Of a stretch of 64,000 nt of DNA, positions 10,533 through 20,951 are shown one piece after another. The notes beneath the pieces are model-generated. The model saw nothing but the letters and a program-made list of their open reading frames with translations. It was not told the origin of the DNA and did no database searches. Position 1 is the first letter of the stretch. Every line of letters begins with the position of its first letter. Source of the stretch: Lactarius indigo (Eukaryota > Basidiomycota > Agaricomycetes > Russulales > Russulaceae); assembly GCA_025766275.1 (NCBI GenBank), contig JAFKAC010000022.1:124001-188000 (forward strand), written 5' to 3'. The translations under genes and the position numbers were made by a program.

Positions 10533-12504
10533 ATATATGTTGAAGGAATAGGAACTGTCTTGCTTGAGCATTATCTCGCAGAAAAGCTTGTAACTACACG
10601 AGTTCATCCAGTCTTTCACATTCCCTCTATGAGCACGCAGCTTTTATCAATGGGAGTCTTTCTACAGCAAGGATTGCACATTTTGGGGAATTCGCAGCAT
10701 ATAACCTTGCTAAGAAAAAACAAAACAATTGTCCAATGTAAACCCCTAGTTCACGGACAATCACTATATTGGCTAGATGCCTCTATTTCTACTCTAATTG
10801 AGTCGCAATATGCGAACATATCTGCATTGCAAAATGTAGATTATGACCTTATGCATCGTCGCCTCGGACACCCATCTAAAGAGGTTTTAAGACGATCTAA
10901 GGAAAACACTAAGGGTTTCCCTGACGGGATTGTAATTCCTACCTCTGATAAACTATGTCCAGGATGTGCGCAAGGGAAAATGCCTGCAGCATCTCATCCG
11001 CCTTCTGAAACTAGGGCTAAAGCTTCTTTTAATCGAATTCATTCCAATTTAAAAAGCTTCCCTATACCGTCGTATCACAAGTACAAGTATTTTATTGTCT
11101 TTTTTGATGATTATACTTCCTTTGCTTGGATCACTCTTTTACGGGACAAAGCCTCTGCTATTACTGCTTTAAAGCAGTGGCTTGCGTTAATAAAAAATCA
11201 ATTTAACGCTACCATAAAAGAATGGATGTCTGATGCCGGCAGTGAATATAAGTCGGATGCTTTCCTAAAGCAATTAAAGGATGCCGGCATTACAGTGCTA
11301 CAGTCTGCGCCACATACGCCACAACAAAATGGGCGCGCTGAGCGCTTTATGCGCACCATAATGGACAAAGCTCAGGCTATGCGCCTTGATGCTTGTTTAC
11401 CTCAGAGTTGGTGGGAATTTGCAGTCTTACATGCTACACATTGTTACAATAGAACCCCAATTAGTCACCTTCAATGGCAGACTCCTTATAAACTATTGTA
11501 CAATGAAGTACCTGATATTTCTCATCTTCGAGTGTTTGGTTCGGGTGCATATGTCCATATCCCTGAGGCTCGCCGGGTTAATAAACTTTCCCCTAAAAGC
11601 GAACTCATGATCTACCTTGGTAGAGGATCTGGGATGAAGGCTAATGTCTTCATGCGCACACCCAATACCTTGTTCTATTCGGACAAAGCACTCTTTGATG
11701 AAGGACTATTTCCTAAGTGTCCTTCTGACAGCGTCAGGAGTAAACCTAAAGGTGTAACTCAGTTAGATGATACAGCTTCAGATGATGAGCTGTCTGTAGA
11801 CGATACCACTCCTGGTGTTGATGACGACCCTCCACCTGAGCCTCCAAAATGGAGAAGCGCTCCCCAGCCTGTTGGGCCTGGACCTCCCAGTACATCTACT
11901 GGAGGTACTGGATCGCTGCTACCTCCGCCTTTACCGCTGCAACCTGTACCAGGTCCTAGTCAACCTAGGAGAACGGTGAGTACAAGGAAACACACTTCTC
12001 GTCCAGATAATGTCTATGGAGATAGGCCTCCTACTACGATAATTTGTGACATTGAGCAGACTCACACATGGCGACAATTGACTGGTGACCAGCCGAGTAG
12101 CTCTCGGTTGCGTTCACGTCAAGATCAGACGGTACCAGGAGATTTTCCTGAGCAACCTGAGTCTGGTCCTTCTAGTGCACCGGGTGATAATACGCACCTT
12201 TCGGATGATGAAGTAGAGCAACAATTGCTCGCCCACCTTGCTCAGGAAGGGGGAGTCAAATTTCTAGATCTTCTGCTTGCCAAAGCAGTTTCACCAATAG
12301 ATCTAGACGCACCTGATACCTCTAATATTCGTGAATGGACCTATCGGGACATTCTTAAAATGCCAAGTGACTCTCAGGAGGAGTGGCATAATGCATGCAA
12401 AGAGGAACTTGCTTCCCTTCACAATCGCAAGGTCTACGAACTTGTTAACCCGCCGAAAGGCAGAAAGGTTATCAAGAATCGATGGGTATTTGACTTAAAG
12501 TCAG
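10533..12504 (+). pseudogene. copia-A polyprotein, protease-integrase-RT start
   Basis: Continues copia-A after gypsy-2. It contains the GAG-pre-integrase motif (DLMHRRLGHPS, CPGCAQGK), the integrase core and the first RT residues (KNRWVFDLKS), where it is cut by an LTR at 12505. The first integrase catalytic Asp reads HSN instead of the HSD in copia-C (GAT to AAT), and MSDAGG is MSDAGS. With the altered protease, this copy should be inactive even apart from its truncation. The frame is otherwise open across about 650 codons. Confidence 0.88.
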
Positions 12505-13057
12505 TGATGAACAGCACACATGAAGATGATACTCACAGTGACAAGAAGACTGTGGTGAGATATCAAGAGTGGCTGAAAGGCAGCAACAGGGATGAAGTCA
12601 AGCAGAGTGAAGCAGAGGTTGTCTGGCACACAGCAGAGTGAGAACTGATAATAGTATTACAGGAGAGGGACTTTACCTGGCACACAGCAGAGTGAGAACT
12701 GATGTGGTCCAGGGCGTACAGAGTACTCTACTTATACTATACAGAGGTGTGACACTAGTACAAGAGTAGTAACATAGAGTCACAGAATACAAGGAGCGTT
12801 GTTCTACATACAGGACAAAAGGAATGTACCAAAGGAGAACAAGGCAACCAGAACAAAGAAAGTCCAGACTAAGATGATATCATAGTGACATCACAATAAA
12901 GATAATGCTAGAAAGAGAACAAAGGAAGGAGTACAATGAAGAGTCCGGAGTAGTCCATATGATGTCATTGTACAGTGATGTCATAGAAGTCCTAGATTGT
13001 ACAGATCAAATCAAATCTAATCTAAAGCGGTCCTAATTAATCTACAGCAGTCTATAT
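12505..13057 (-). repeat. copia-type LTR, truncated (first of three)
   Basis: Starts TGATGAACAG on the plus strand (the reverse complement of the copia-B LTR end CTGTTCATCA). It reaches the sequence near the other LTR end but stops about 80 bp short, where a second LTR head begins. Preceded by GTCAG of copia-A. Confidence 0.85.
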
Positions 13058-13191
13058 TGATGAACAGCATAGCTAGAGAATCATACTCACAGTGAAACAG
13101 AGAGTACTGTGGTGAGATATGAAAGCACAGGGAAGCAGTTGACAGAGATATCTTGCAGGTGAAGCAAAGTGTCTGGCACACAAGCAGTGAG
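13058..13191 (-). repeat. copia-type LTR fragment (second of three)
   Basis: A 134-bp LTR head (TGATGAACAG...) cut off by a third LTR head at 13192. Confidence 0.82.
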
Positions 13192-13771
13192 TGATGAACA
13201 GACACATAGAAACTATACTCACAGTGGGACAAAGTACTGTGGTGAGATATAGAGGGTGACTGAGAAGCAGCACAGGAGGTGTCAAGCAAGTGAAGCAAGA
13301 TGGTAGTCTGGCACACAAACAGTGAGAACTGATGTTATACATTGAGGGAAGGGAGCTTACCTGGCACACAAACAGTGAGAACTGATGTGGACCAGGAGCG
13401 TACATGCTACTCTACTTATACACTTTCTGGTAGTGACACTATACAAGGGATGTAACACTAGTCACGTACTACAAGACAGTTATTGTTCTACAGAGGGACA
13501 AAGGAGTGGACGTTCTGAGAACAAGGACAGAAAGTACAAAGAGAGTCTAGAAGTAAGTGATATCATAATGACATCAATAAGGATAACGCCGCAAAGAGAA
13601 CAAAGGGAAGAGTACAATGAAAAGTCCAGAGTGTTCTACATGATGTCATTGTACATGATGTCATAGATAAGCTAAGAAGTCCGAGATTGTACAGATCATA
13701 TAATCTAATCTACAGGTCCATATCTGCAAGTCCTTTAGAGCCGCTAAGTGCGCGCGGGCCACTTATCAACA
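13192..13771 (-). repeat. copia-type LTR, full length (third of three)
   Basis: 580 bp, TGATGAACAG to CTTATCAACA. The flanks do not give a matching 5-bp duplication: GTGAG before, TGTTC after. Confidence 0.88.
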
Positions 13772-13890
13772 TGTTCTGGACCAATATGTCCAAGATTATG
13801 TGCACATACTAAAGGGTATTAACATGTATGGATGTCCAAGATATTTTGGACATGTTCTGGAGCAATACATTATGTGGGTGTGCTGGAGTT
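13772..13890 (-). repeat. inverted copies of the 81-bp palindromic repeat
   Basis: About 1.4 copies of the repeat at 14489-14975, in reverse complement, recognised by TGTCCAAGATATTTTGGACA and by ATGTTCTGGACCAATATGTCC. About 600 bp separate it from the direct array. It abuts an LTR, so its outer limit may be trimmed. Confidence 0.75.
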
Positions 13891-14488
13891 TATCAGGCAG
13901 GAAACACTTCAAGGCTTTGTGGAAGTCATCAAGTGTAGAAATGGTTGTAGGTCTCCAAAGCATGTTACATCTATTTTGACAGAACAACATTGAGAGCACA
14001 TATGTTATATTGTACACAAGAGAGGCAAATTAAAGAGTAAATATCTATGTCTATGTTAGTATGTGTATGTATATAAAGATGGATTACAGAGAAATATCTC
14101 CAAGAACCAATGCTCATGCAGGAGTATGTAAACATGTGTAATGGTGCAGAGAGAGTGTGATTGATTAATGTGTATAATAATGGTTGAGTGGAGCTTACAC
14201 TGTGACACTGGATGTGTCAAGTCATAACAAAGAGAACTTACTAAATACTCTGAAATAAATGGAAATGACATATACTGTCCTTTGTGCCTGATCAATCAGA
14301 CTAATAACTAATAATAAAGGAAGTGTACATGTTCCAACCAAGTAACATGGGGTAATCATTACAATGGGAGAGAACATAATAAGTACACATACATGAGCCT
14401 TGGCTGTGGAAACAATTCATGCAGAATATATCTATGGGGTCCTAGTCTCTGAATGCATACACATGGCTAGACACTCTAGGCTAATCAT
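13891..14488. other. non-coding spacer between inverted repeat arms
   Basis: AT-rich and almost free of CpG. I see no gene, LTR or tRNA here. Confidence 0.6.
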
Positions 14489-14975
14489 CCAGAGATATCT
14501 TGGACACCTGTACATGTTTATACCCTCTGGTATACCCACATAATCTCAGACATATTGCTCTGGAACATGTCTGAGATATCTCAGACACCCATACATGTTT
14601 ATACCCTCCAGTACACCTATATAATCATGGACATATTGGTCCAGAACATGTCTGAGATATCTCAGACACCCATACATGTCAATACCCTCCAGTATGTGGA
14701 CGTAATCTCAGACATATGGGTCCGAAGCATGTCTGAGATATCTCAGACACCTATACATGTTTATACCCTCCAATACACCTATATAATCTCAGACATATTG
14801 GTCCGAAGCATGTCCAAGATATCTTGGACACCCATACATGTTAATACCCTCCAGTATGTGCACATAATCTCAAACATATTGGTCCGAAGCATGTCTGAGA
14901 TATCTTGGACACCCATACATGTTTATACCCTCTGGCATACCCACATAATCTTGGATGTGCTCCTCCAGAACATGT
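14489..14975 (+). repeat. tandem array, six units of 81 bp
   Basis: Six consecutive units of 81 bp, each with a palindrome near its start (TGTCTGAGATATCTCAGACA or TGTCCAAGATATCTTGGACA), then ACCCATACATGT, TATACCCTC and ACATATTGGTCC. Because 81 is a multiple of three, the array gives an apparent repetitive reading frame with no sign of being a real gene. A degenerate seventh copy runs to about 15035. Confidence 0.88.
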
Positions 14976-15039
14976 GCAATTTCCTTGGACCTGCAGATGT
15001 TTATATACCCCACTCCATTATACACATATAGTCTTGGAG

Positions 15040-15542
15040 TGCTTCCTTCAGTTCTATCTCTCCACTAATGATTTCTAGATATCTGAAAATCCCTGTGCAC
15101 TCCCATATCTACTCCTTCAGACCACAACTCCAGAGTAAATGTCTTCGAGCCGACATCAGCTGGCCCATGAGTTTTAGAGGAATCTCCAGCATTGGCCACC
15201 ATTGGCTGGCCCATGACATATGTAAGACTCTCACCATCAGTTGGCCCATCAGTTATGGAAGTCATGGCAGATCATTATGTGATAGTGGAGTGGGAGAGGT
15301 TGCAGAAACAGATGCTGTGGGAGGGCTCACTGATGACCAGGCTTTGATATTGTCAGCTATGTGTATGAGAGAATGAAATTGAAGGAAGAGATGAACCTTT
15401 ACAGCTATCCACATCCAATGAGGCACCTGTCTGCCCCAATAGCCAACTACTAATAAATAACAGAGAACTGAAAGAGAACGAGTTGCAGAATGAAGGAGGG
15501 TGGAAGTGGGAGAGAAGAAGGCCGATTATGTCATTCTTTTCT
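15040..15542. other. no gene recognised
   Basis: Low-CpG non-coding DNA downstream of pseudogene P1. Short open frames on both strands show no recognisable motif. Confidence 0.5.
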
Positions 15543-17289
15543 TCAAGTGGGGTTAAAGGTGACGTGGTTGAGGTCAGCATGTGGGTACTTTGCCTTGATG
15601 CACTCCCAAAGCCACCAGATGGGGGTAGCATAGGTAAAATCCAACCTGTCCAAGCCCCTCTTTGAGGTCCCTCTGATGAGGAGGCCAACTATACAACCAA
15701 GACCATCAATGATGAGGGAGCCCAAGTCTCCCTTTGCTGAGAAACCTGAGAAAACACTGGGTGCCTTGTCATAGTTGTAGATAGCCAGTGCAATGGACTT
15801 CTCCCCAGTGTCATTGTTGCAAATAAACAATTCCATACCTGTGGCACATTCAACTGTGAGACCAGTGGTGTTACCATCTTTGAGGACAATAAGGCAGGGC
15901 TCATCATTGTTGTCAAACAGGTCAGGATCAATCAAAAGATCTTTCAAAACAATTCCATTGACCCTAAGCTGTCAACCCACAGGATACTTGAGGGCCTTTT
16001 GGCCATTGTCACTTGGATACATCATCATAGTAAGTTTGTCAGGTGAAATTTCTGTGCCTGAACAAGGTTGATTGCATTAAGAAGAGGAACATGTGAAAGA
16101 GATGAATTGAAATGCACCCAAGTCCAAAACATTGCCCATAAAAGCACCCCTCCACTTATCCTCATTGAGTTCAAATGTTCCCCAATCCTCAGTATATTCT
16201 TCATCCCTGACGCTGAAGGAGAGGGGTGGAGAGTAATGGATATGGCCAATGTTGCAGAGCAAGCTGTCACCATGGTCTGCCATGACCTTGGTGTAAAACA
16301 TCTTGAGGTCATTAATCGCCCTCTGTGTGTCAGCCAACTTCTGTTGCTGGTTCTGCAGCCTCTCCTCCTCCTCCTTGCTCTTCTCCTTCTCCTCTAACTT
16401 CTTAATCTGCTGCTCATGAAGGTTGACCATTGTCTCATAACAACTGATACAGTCCTTGATATCATCAAGTAACTTCTGAAACTGATGTAGGCCATGCAGT
16501 CAGACATACTTGCAAGGTGCACCAGCCCCCTTGAACTCATACTCAGTGTTGTGCTGCTGGTCTGTCTTATGAAGAACATGGTGACAAGTAACACCCATAA
16601 CCTTGTTGCTGACAAGGCCTTTCCTGTCACGGCCTTTGTGGAAGAAGAAGCTGACAGAGCCCTGGGCATCAGAACTTTCAGAGGTAGCAATAGGGATACC
16701 GAGAGCAGCAGTAAGGGGGCCACAAACATTAACAATAGCATTGTCACTCCAGACAGTGTGCATAAGTGGTGGACCAACAACCCAGAAATAGACAGACTTG
16801 CACCACTAGACCTCAATGTCTGTGGCTCCATAGCCCTTGAGAAGACCAAGGATATTTATTCATGGATAACTTGTGAGTGGTATCAGTGGTGGTAGAACCA
16901 GGATAAGCCCCAATCCAGATAACAACAGGACCAATCTCCTTCTCATAGTCTCCATAAGTGATGAAGTGAGTGACATCAATGGATGTGTAGTGGATTGACT
17001 GTATTGCCAGCAGTTTCCTAATCTGGTGACCCACCTTGTTCTAGACAACATTAAGCAGGGTGCCATATACACCATGTACTAACTTGAAAACACAATAGGC
17101 CTCAAGACCAGTAGGCTCAACAAAGGGGTACTTATCATGCCCAGTATGGTAGAGGAGGACTGGGGGATCATTGGAAATGCCCAAGTAGTAGGAATCTGCC
17201 TCAAAGTTGGATACAGCATGAATAGAGTCAATAGACATCAGGAAAACCTCAATGCTGTGATGCTCACAATAATTGAGAATAGCGAGCAC
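15543..17289 (-). pseudogene. P1: trypsin-like-fold family protein of basidiomycetes, degraded
   Basis: Read from 17289 downwards, successive frames give most of one protein family that I recognise as expanded in Agaricomycetes and usually annotated as a trypsin-like peptidase-domain or hypothetical protein. Segments in order: YYLGISNDPPVLLYHTG, GPVVIWIGAYPGST, GPLTAALGIPIAT, a His region (VMGVTCHHVLHKTD), a coiled coil (about 16430-16330), EDWGTFELNEDKW, EPCLIVLKDGNTTGLT and KGDLGSLIIDGLG. Where an active peptidase of this fold would have GDSGS, this copy reads GDLGS. Several stops and frame changes (near 17040, 16850, 15960) show that it is not expressed as one protein. Function of the family is unknown to me. 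Confidence 0.75.
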
Positions 17290-17400
17290 TATGCTAGACT
17301 TGCCAGGGGGGAGATATAAGCATCCCTATCTACTAGATATAGTAATATTTTCTTGTGCATACTAAATATGGTAATCAACAAAATGTAGGGATCAATGTTG

Positions 17401-18180
17401 CCATGGCTCGGCTCAAATCAGCTGAGCCAGCCAAGCTGAGCTGTTTTTGTTGATAAGTAGCCTGTGCACACTTAGTGGCTCTAAAAAGAACTTGTAAATT
17501 TCGGACTACTTTAGATTAGATTTGATCTGTACAATCTAGGACTTCTATGACATCACTGTACAATGACATCATATGAACTACTTCCGGACTTTTCATCATA
17601 CTACATTCCTTTGTTCTACTTTTGTTCTTATCTTTATTATGATGTCACTATGATATCATCTAGCTCTGGTCTCTCCTTGTTCTCCCTTCCTTGTTCTCAA
17701 AGCATCCACCCCTTTGTCCATTTGTAGAACAATACTACCTTTGTATTCTGTGACTAGTGTTACCTGCATTGTACTATAGTCACTCTCTGTAGGAGTATAA
17801 GTAGAGTACCATGTCCTGGTCCACATCAGTTCTCTCACTGCTGTGTGCCAGACACCCCTTTGCTTCACTGCCTGACATTCCCCTCTGCTGCTAACCAGCT
17901 GCCACTAGTATCTCACCACAGACTCTTTGCCTCTGTGAGTACTGGTTATGTCTATGCTGTTCATCAGTTTTGAGCCAAGCCAAGCTAACACATTGGCTCA
18001 TGACCAAAATTGGCTCAGCTTGGCTTGCAAGCTGGCTGAGCTGGGCTGAGCCAGGCTTAATTAGGAATGACCAGATTAGGCAGGGCTTGCCCAGCTCGTG
18101 AGTACATGTGAGTGGGCAAGAATGGCTTTTGTCTGGCTGAGCCAGGAACAAGCTGGCTGAAAACAGAATATATCTGCTCA
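17401..18180. repeat. GAGCC/GGCTC-rich low-complexity region
   Basis: Many copies of GAGCC, AAGCTGAGC and GGCTCAGC in both orientations on each side of an inserted solo LTR. Non-coding. Confidence 0.6.
17448..17966 (+). repeat. solo LTR, copia-B type
   Basis: 519 bp, TGTTGATAAG to GTTCATCA, flanked by GTTTT on both sides (17443-17447 and 17967-17971). Confidence 0.92.
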
Positions 18181-18368
18181 ATTTCAATCTAGTGTGCATG
18201 TCCAGTATCCACTGAGGAGTTGTCTTTCTCAGTGTCTCCTCAGATGACCTTGTGCAAACTTTGACAACATTAGAGTAAACCAAATGTATTAGTCTAGACT
18301 ACAGTAAGATAATACAATTGATTTCGTATCTACTGCCCAGGTGCCCACTGAATTGAAGCCACATATTC

Positions 18369-18948
18369 TGTTACGATTTTCTTTGGACTTGTTCTTTCAC
18401 TTATTGCTATTCCCTTCCCCACGCTATACAAGCCCTGTATGAGTATGCAGACTATACAATTGCCCGGTTCCTATCACACGCCCTACTTATCAACGTTCCC
18501 TTCTGATAAAGTTCGACATGTGCTAGTTTCCGACTTGTTTCTGTTCATGCGCGACCCTGTGTGATTCGTCATTATCTCTGATATCCATGCTTTGTTCCCA
18601 TTATGTCTCTCCCTTTATTCCTTGACCTGGCGATGGCGCCATCTGTTTGTAATCACCATACAACATCTCCCCTATTTAACCCTAGTCATATCTAGCTTGT
18701 ATGGTAGACTAGACTTCTTGTGTAATACTACACTCATCTAAGACGGACACCTTTGCGCTTTCCCCTGTCTCAAGAAGCCCTTGCCTTCGCTAGACCTTCG
18801 AGTCTTAGCCTTCCTCTATGATCCAAGTGACCATCATCCTTATGATCCTTGTGCATCATCTTACTGAAGCCAAGCCTTGGAGCTTGTGCTACCGTGACTT
18901 GACTGACTTGGTACAGGTTGTACCTTACGCCCCTGTAGTGGCGTAACA
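18369..18948 (+). repeat. LTR of the second gypsy-type family, no target duplication
   Basis: 580 bp, TGTTACGATT to GCGTAACA, related to 8691-9229. The flanks are TATTC and TTGGT, so there is no matching duplication. The right side is gypsy-3 pol cut inside the RT region (after IKDWPTP). This fits deletion by recombination between LTRs at different sites. Confidence 0.88.
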
Positions 18949-20950
18949 TTGGTGTAGGCCAGTCCTTGATGCTGGAAATTTTGACAGGGTCCATGTGTGT
19001 CACCCCCTTTTCAAGGATTACCCCCAGGTAATCTATGCGCGGGGAGTGGAAGAGACATTTTTCGAGTTTGTAGTACAGGTCGTGTTCTGCAGATACATGG
19101 AGTACGTCCTTAACTGCTTCAATGTGGTCTTGGAGAGAGTGATTGAGTCCGGTTGCAATGCCAATGTCATCCATGTACACCCGAATAACCATGCCGCATG
19201 CTTCGTGTTTGGCCATGATATCTCTAAATATGAAGTTCATCATGGTCTGGAACGTTGCAGGGGAGTTGGTCAAGCCAAAAAACATCACCATGGGTTTGAA
19301 TAGTCTGTATCGTGTTTTAAATGCGGCTTTTTCTTCATCTCCTTCTTTGATGCGTATATTGTTGTATCCCCATCTGACGTCAAGCTTGGTGTAGATGTGG
19401 GCGTTACTTAGGTCAGTAATGAGGTCGGAGATGAGGGGGAGGGGGTATTGATTGTGAATGGTAACTGCGTTGATTTTTCGGTAGTCTTGCACTGGTCGTA
19501 GTTTCCCATCCTTCTTCTTGATGAAGAAGAAGGAGGATGCGTATGGAGATTTGGAAGGTCGTATGTAACCCTTCTTCAGTTGTTCGCTTATCCATTTGTG
19601 TAGCTTCTTGTCTTCTTCCTGAGTCATCGGATATATCTTACAGTCAATAGCGTCAGCTGTTCTGGGTTTGAATTCAATTGTGTGATCCCAGGGTCTACTG
19701 GGAGGAAACCTGTCCGATGCTTCCTCACTGAAGAGATGTTCAAACTCTCGATACTTGGAGGGCAACTCAGCTTTCATGGTGTATTGTTGGGCGGCAATGG
19801 CAAGGTCTGTGGCTGTTGCTCTGATTCGACAGCCCTCCTCAAATTGCTGCCGCTGTTCGTCAGTAATGACACAGGAGTGTACGACTTCATATTCATCGTC
19901 TTGTACGGACAAGGCCGCCACTACAGGCATGATTCATTTGATGCAGGGGTTGACTGATCGAATGACAATAGGGAGCATGTTTTCATGTATAGCTGCTTGC
20001 GACCATTTGATGTGGGGGTCGTATGTGGCGAGCCATGGGTATCCTAGGACGACATCTTCATCTCCTATGTCGGTGATTAGGAAGCGTATTTCCTTGTTAA
20101 TTCCTTTAGTTTGCACATCGACGTCAATATAATGGGTGATACGTCCTGATTTGTTTTCCGTGTTGTCGATGTTCCATATTTTCTTTGGAACGTCTAGTGG
20201 TTTGGTTCCGAACCCCATCCTTTTGACGAAGGAGGGCCTCATGAAACAATGGGTTGCTCCTGAGTCGACTAGTGCTCATATGTCGGCCATTGCATAACTG
20301 GTTGATGAACAGCAAACACAGAGGGCATACTCACAGAGACAAAGTAGACTGTGGTGAGATATGCTGGAGTGCTGGAAGCAGAGGTGACACAGGGATCTTG
20401 TAAGTAAAGCAAAGGGAGTCTGGCACACAGCAGTGAGAGAACTGATGTGGACCAGGGCGTACAAGTAGTCTACTTATACTGTACAGAGGTGTGACACTAG
20501 TACAAGGGAAGTAACTACAGGTCACAGAGTACAAGGAGCGCATTGTTCTATAACAGGACAAAGGAGTGTGCATATGGAGAACAAAGTGTATAGAACAAGA
20601 AGAGTCCAGACTGAGATGATATCATAATGACATCATAATAAGGATAGGCCTAAAGTAGAACAAAGAAAGATACAAGAACGTGTAGTACAATGAAAAGTCC
20701 GGAAGTAGTCCATATGATGTCATTGTACAGTGATGTCATAGGAGTCCTAGATTGTACAGATCAAATCTAATCTAAAGCAGTCCTAACTAATCTACAGCAG
20801 TCCATATCTGTAAGTCTGGTCCGTATGAGCCACTAAGTGCGCAAGGGTCACTTATCAACACTGGTGTGAATCGATACTGGAACTCTCATAGAACAATAGC
20901 AAGTCATGATTACACTGTTACAATTTACTGCCCTTACCCAGGCCGATGGG
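18949..20950 (-). pseudogene. gypsy-3 pol, protease and partial RT
   Basis: From about 20950 the -1 frame relative to gag is open. The protease region has its DSGA site at the point interrupted by the solo LTR (20303-20860), followed by IWNIDNTENKSGRITHY and LGYPWL. RT motifs follow: RPSKSPYASSFFF, DLSNAHIYTKLD, FGLTNSPATFQ and YMDD (near 19170). The frame leaves pol at 18949, where the foreign LTR begins. No RNase H or integrase remains. Confidence 0.85.
20303..20860 (-). repeat. solo LTR, copia-B type
   Basis: 558 bp, TGATGAACAG to TTATCAACA, flanked by CTGGT on both sides (20298-20302, 20861-20865). It interrupts the gypsy-3 protease region. Confidence 0.92.
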
Positions 20951-20951
20951 T

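Larger units (their letters stand above)
1182..12504 (+). mobile_element. copia-A, Ty1/Copia remnant split by gypsy-2
   Basis: Same family as the intact copia-C. The segments 1182-2125 and 10533-12504 correspond to consecutive parts of the copia-C polyprotein, from the acidic gag-protease linker to the start of reverse transcriptase. The 5' part lies beyond gypsy-1, outside the window. The 3' part (RT, RNase H, 3' LTR) is missing: at 12504 it runs directly into a copia-B-type LTR. The duplicated ATATA at 2121-2125 and 10533-10537 marks the gypsy-2 insertion. Confidence 0.9.

Noticed and set aside
14489..14975. Regular repeats with palindromes resembling a CRISPR-like array
   Set aside because: The units are contiguous with no unique spacers, and the gene families show a eukaryotic fungus. 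It is a minisatellite-like tandem array.
14555..15031. 158-codon open frame made of repeated 27-residue units
   Set aside because: It exists only because the repeat unit (81 bp) is a multiple of three; no conserved coding pattern or start context.
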